Notes under the pieces: model-generated
Database searches by the model: none
What the model was told of the DNA's origin: nothing
The model's input: the letters and a program-made list of their open reading frames with translations, nothing else
Shown here: positions 61,128 to 64,000 of the stretch, piece after piece
Layout: the number at the start of each line of letters is the position of its first letter
How positions within the stretch are numbered: position 1 is the first letter of the stretch
Assembly (NCBI GenBank): GCA_029865225.1
Contig: JAOUHJ010000001.1
Span: 88,512-152,511, forward strand
Source: Nitrospira sp.
GTDB lineage: Bacteria > Nitrospirota > Nitrospiria > Nitrospirales > Nitrospiraceae
Direction of reading: 5' to 3'
DNA length: 64,000 bases
Translations under genes and position numbers: made by a program

Positions 61128-61991
61128 ATGGTTCCGTTTCGCATCCGCGATCAATACACGGTGGACGTTTCCGGGTGGTTCGTATCTCTCATGGATCAAC
61201 CTGTCTCTATAAGCCACCTAATCGGTCCCAATCTCACGACACTCCCATCTTTTGATTCTATTCGCTATCACGATACTCTCGTTTTTATATTTTCCGACCC
61301 TGTTCCCTATCTCACAGGGTGGGACCTGCAGTCGCGCTTACACCACGAACGGCTCCTCGATCGCCAGCCGGACACCCTGTTGATTCTTGAACACTCGCCC
61401 GTCTACACGCTAGGACGTAGGACTCGGCCATCGGACTGGGGAGGGAATAAAGCAACCTTGTGTCAGAACGGAGCGGAACTCCTCCATGTGAACCGTGGTG
61501 GGTCCGTCACCTTTCATGGCCCAGGACAGGTAGTGCTCTATCCAATCCTGAAACTTCATCGGTATGCCACAGGTGCCAGGCAATTGGTTTGGTTACTTGA
61601 GGAGGTCCTCATTCGCACGCTTGAGTGCTGGAATATCACCGGCGTTCGCATCGCTGGCAAACCTGGTGTGTGGGTCATGCCGCCGGAGCCGAAGAAGATC
61701 GGTTTCGTTGGCGTGCGAATTCAACAAGGAGTGACGCTCCACGGGGTGTCCCTGAACGTGGATCTGGACCTGGCCCCGTTCCGTCATATTCATCCATGTG
61801 GATTTCCCGATTGCTCTGTGACATCCATGGAGGATGTTTCTCAAGGGGCTGTTCCTGTCGAAACAATCAAGCAACAACTTGCTCAAACCTTCGCGATGGT
61901 GTTTTCTTCAAGCGCTCTCCGCCGGTCAGACTCACACAGACAGGAATACGTTCAAGACGATCTTGAAGGAGCTCTATGCAGGAATTATTGA
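61128..61991 (+). CDS. lipB: Octanoyltransferase LipB
   Basis: A 287-residue enzyme that moves octanoyl from ACP to lipoyl domains. It has the signature VNRGGSVTFHGPGQVVLYPI, the catalytic Lys in KKIGFVGVRIQQGVTLHGVS and the Cys in HPCGFPDCSVTSM. It is longer than usual because about 55 residues precede the core and about 30 follow; an internal start at 61191 would shorten it. It overlaps the next gene by 16 nt. Confidence 0.93.
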   Translation: MVPFRIRDQYTVDVSGWFVSLMDQPVSISHLIGPNLTTLPSFDSIRYHDTLVFIFSDPVPYLTGWDLQSRLHHERLLDRQPDTLLILEHSPVYTLGRRTRPSDWGGNKATLCQNGAELLHVNRGGSVTFHGPGQVVLYPILKLHRYATGARQLVWLLEEVLIRTLECWNITGVRIAGKPGVWVMPPEPKKIGFVGVRIQQGVTLHGVSLNVDLDLAPFRHIHPCGFPDCSVTSMEDVSQGAVPVETIKQQLAQTFAMVFSSSALRRSDSHRQEYVQDDLEGALCRNY

Positions 61992-63226
61992 CGCCGACCT
62001 TTCGCTTAGCAGTCTCGCAATTTGATCAGGCCGCGGAAGCTATGCACCTGGACTCCAACCTCCGTGAACGCCTGAAGCTCCCACAGCGCTCGCTCGCCGT
62101 CAGTCTTCCCGTCCTCATGGACGACGGGCATGTCGAGGTCTTTACGGGATACAGGGTGCAACATGATTCATCACGCGGCCCTTCCAAAGGCGGGGTGCGG
62201 TACCACCCTGATGTAAATCTTGGCGAGGTGGCAGCCCTGGCCATGTGGATGACATGGAAATGCGCGTTAGCCGGCTTGCCCTATGGTGGAGCGAAAGGCG
62301 GGGTTCAAGTCGCCCCCAAGCGGCTGTCCTCCGGTGAATTACAACGGTTGACCAGGCGCTACGTAGCGGAAATATTCCCCTTGATCGGACCGGATAAGGA
62401 CGTGCCGGCCCCTGACGTGGGAACCGATGCCCAAGTCATGGCGTGGATGATGGACACCTACAGCCAGCAAGTCGGATATGCGGTGCCCGGCGTTGTAACC
62501 GGGAAACCACTGTGCCTCGGTGGTAGCCTGGGTCGTGAAGAGGCAACGGGTCGGGGTGTCGTCTATGTCACACTGGAGGCTCTACGTCATTTGAAGCTGT
62601 CGTTGGAGAACGCGACAGTAGCAATTCAAGGGTTTGGGAATGTCGGCTCTCACACCGCTCGTATCATGCAGCAGCAAGGTGCACGAGTGGTCGCCGTCAG
62701 TGATGTGCATGGAGGCATCTACAACGAGAAGGGGCTGGACATTGTGCGTCTTCTCCGTCGTGATCTTGATCAGCCACTCCATGAAACGAAACAGGGAGAC
62801 AGGATCACGAACGAAGAATTACTTCAATTGGAGTGCACCGTGCTGGTTCCCGCTGCCCTATCCGAACAGATCACGGACCGCAACGCCAATTCCCTGAAGT
62901 GCCGAATCCTCTCCGAAGGGGCCAACGGGCCGACGACACTCGAGGCTGATCGCATTCTGGCGGACAAAGGGATATTTGTGATTCCTGATATTCTTGCAAA
63001 TTCCGGCGGGGTCATTGTCTCATATTTCGAATGGGTTCAGGATCTTCAGCGTTTTTTCTGGAGCGCGACTGATATTCAAAATCGTCTGCAGGCCATCATC
63101 ACCTCCGCTTTTCACCGCACACTTCATTTCTCAACAGAGCACCAGGTTTCAATGCGCATGGCCGCGCTCATGAGCGGGATTGACCAGGTCGCTCAAGCCC
63201 ATCTCCAGCGTGGATTGTACCCATAA
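61976..63226 (+). CDS. Glutamate/leucine dehydrogenase family protein
   Basis: A 416-residue Glu/Leu/Phe/Val-type dehydrogenase. It has the substrate block SKGGVRYHPDVNLGEVAALA, the catalytic Lys in WKCALAGLPYGGAKGGVQV and the Rossmann motif IQGFGNVGSHTARIMQQQGA. Glutamate dehydrogenase is most likely. The overlap with lipB indicates translational coupling, an unusual pairing. Confidence 0.93.
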   Translation: MQELLTPTFRLAVSQFDQAAEAMHLDSNLRERLKLPQRSLAVSLPVLMDDGHVEVFTGYRVQHDSSRGPSKGGVRYHPDVNLGEVAALAMWMTWKCALAGLPYGGAKGGVQVAPKRLSSGELQRLTRRYVAEIFPLIGPDKDVPAPDVGTDAQVMAWMMDTYSQQVGYAVPGVVTGKPLCLGGSLGREEATGRGVVYVTLEALRHLKLSLENATVAIQGFGNVGSHTARIMQQQGARVVAVSDVHGGIYNEKGLDIVRLLRRDLDQPLHETKQGDRITNEELLQLECTVLVPAALSEQITDRNANSLKCRILSEGANGPTTLEADRILADKGIFVIPDILANSGGVIVSYFEWVQDLQRFFWSATDIQNRLQAIITSAFHRTLHFSTEHQVSMRMAALMSGIDQVAQAHLQRGLYP

Positions 63227-63337
63227 ATCGCTCACCCGTGCGAATCCCACTCAGTCTTGATTACTGTCTCTGGTTCTTGCCTCACAACTGATTTGTACGC
63301 TAGGGTGATGTTCGTCGGCAGGACGAAGGAGCTTCTC

Positions 63338-63631
63338 ATGACACGACGCGCGATCGAAACAGCGTGGGAACAACACCGCTCAACCGGTTGGCCTCGGTTC
63401 TCAAGCCCGCACGAAGGGGAATTGATGACACTCGATACGGTCATTAGCGGCTGTGTCGTGTACTACCTTGAGAGCGCTGATGGTCTTGACGATCAGCGGC
63501 TCGGCATCGTGAAGGATTGCTTGCGCGATCTGGATGATTTGACGACAGACCTGGAGGCTGATTGTCTGCCCTACTTTCGTCGTCTTCGCGAGCTGGGGGA
63601 ACTATTACTGAACGTACAGGCATCGCGATGA
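63338..63631 (+). CDS. Small conserved-type protein of unknown function (97 aa)
   Basis: The start is the ATG behind AAGGAG; the frame opens at 63257 but earlier starts lack an RBS. It is helical (LDDQRLGIVKDCLRDLDDLT; DLEADCLPYFRRLRELGELL) without a known motif. Confidence 0.6.
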   Translation: MTRRAIETAWEQHRSTGWPRFSSPHEGELMTLDTVISGCVVYYLESADGLDDQRLGIVKDCLRDLDDLTTDLEADCLPYFRRLRELGELLLNVQASR

Positions 63632-63808
63632 GTGGTCGGCCTCTTGATCTGCCTCAATCTGCCAGACGGGAAACCCTCGACTATCTGCGGCCGTTCCTTG
63701 CGGATTCCGGACTTCATTAGCTAGAATGACCTACACTTTTCACGCCTATCCCACTCATGACAACTCGAATAGATCTTTGATTCTATCGGAGGGAACAGCG
63801 GACGTATT

Positions 63809-64000
63809 ATGAAGAAGAATCTACCTCGGACTATAGTCGTGGCCTTCATGGGCCTCTTCATCACATGGTCCTCGGTTTACGCCGAGCCATATGAATTGAG
63901 TCAAACTGATGTAACGGAACCAAAGAGTATCTCAAGTGTCGACGTCTCGCTCTTTGGCGTCAAGCTCGGCGACTCAGAAAACAAGGCCGTCGAGACTCTC
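63809..64000 (+). CDS. Secreted protein, 5' part only (cut by window edge)
   Basis: 64 codons to the window edge. A signal peptide (MKKNLPRTIVVAFMGLFITW, cleavage near VYAEPY) is followed by VSLFGVKLGDSENKAVETL, a pattern often seen in bacterial proteins that sense small changes in position (a short repeat-like unit). GGAGGGA lies upstream. No function is assigned. Confidence 0.7.
   Translation, partial: MKKNLPRTIVVAFMGLFITWSSVYAEPYELSQTDVTEPKSISSVDVSLFGVKLGDSENKAVETL

Overview
The window reads as a bacterial chromosome of moderately high GC, most consistent with Nitrospira or a close relative in the Nitrospirota. That placement is an inference from gene content: a pst operon with enlarged PstC and PstA, radical SAM proteins carrying PCP_red domains, and a Glu/Leu dehydrogenase beside lipB. 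No rRNA gene is present to prove it.

Left chromosomal part (1-26075). The 5' part of uvrA leaves the left edge. Beside it lie a vapBC-type toxin-antitoxin pair and a GHKL ATPase, bounded on the far side by a 99-bp decayed second uvrA start. Then come a UbiE/MenG methyltransferase, a B12-type radical SAM protein, a stress protein that joins two USP domains, a zinc ribbon and three PCP_red-like domains, and a SPASM radical SAM enzyme with its own PCP_red tail. A leftward block follows: 2OG-Fe(II) oxygenase, lolA, ftsK, then phoU-pstB-pstA-pstC-pstS and an OprO/OprP-type porin. Clear 11-bp-periodic Pho boxes precede pstS and the porin. msrA, a PilZ protein, pal and several small proteins complete the segment.

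Integrated island (26701-54183). A 45-bp exact direct repeat, equal to the 3' part of a tRNA-Arg gene from anticodon loop to CCA, bounds about 27.4 kb. The intact tRNA (54139-54215) and a tyrosine integrase sit at the right end. The island has three parts: (a) large secreted proteins of unknown function, flanked by repeated modules that encode a small conserved protein behind a roughly 200-nt leader with covarying hairpins; (b) a putative RiPP-like locus with a PatA/PatG-like subtilisin, a separate PatG C-terminal-like protein, a CGGC peptide and at least seven small, mostly Cys-rich peptides with a shared M-P-G-F-x-A-E type N-terminus, interleaved with copies of the 3' end of the PatG-like gene; (c) an inovirus-like prophage with Rep_trans initiator, ssDNA-binding protein, adsorption protein, Zot, small coat-like proteins, a JAB/RadC protein, an excisionase-like protein and the integrase. 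Degraded att-like and arm-site-like sequences suggest that more than one related element accumulated at this tRNA.

Right chromosomal part (54216-64000). aroK-aroE, an SDR oxidoreductase and trmI run leftward. An NfeD/ClpP-class protease with an SPFH partner, a primary-type sigma factor, lipB overlapping a Glu/Leu dehydrogenase, a small conserved protein and the start of a secreted protein run rightward.

The part most likely to hold an undescribed system is 38078-44916, the subtilisin/PatG-like locus with its peptide cassettes. The repeated leader RNA (27309-27510, 36407-36612, 37224-37430) is the second candidate.
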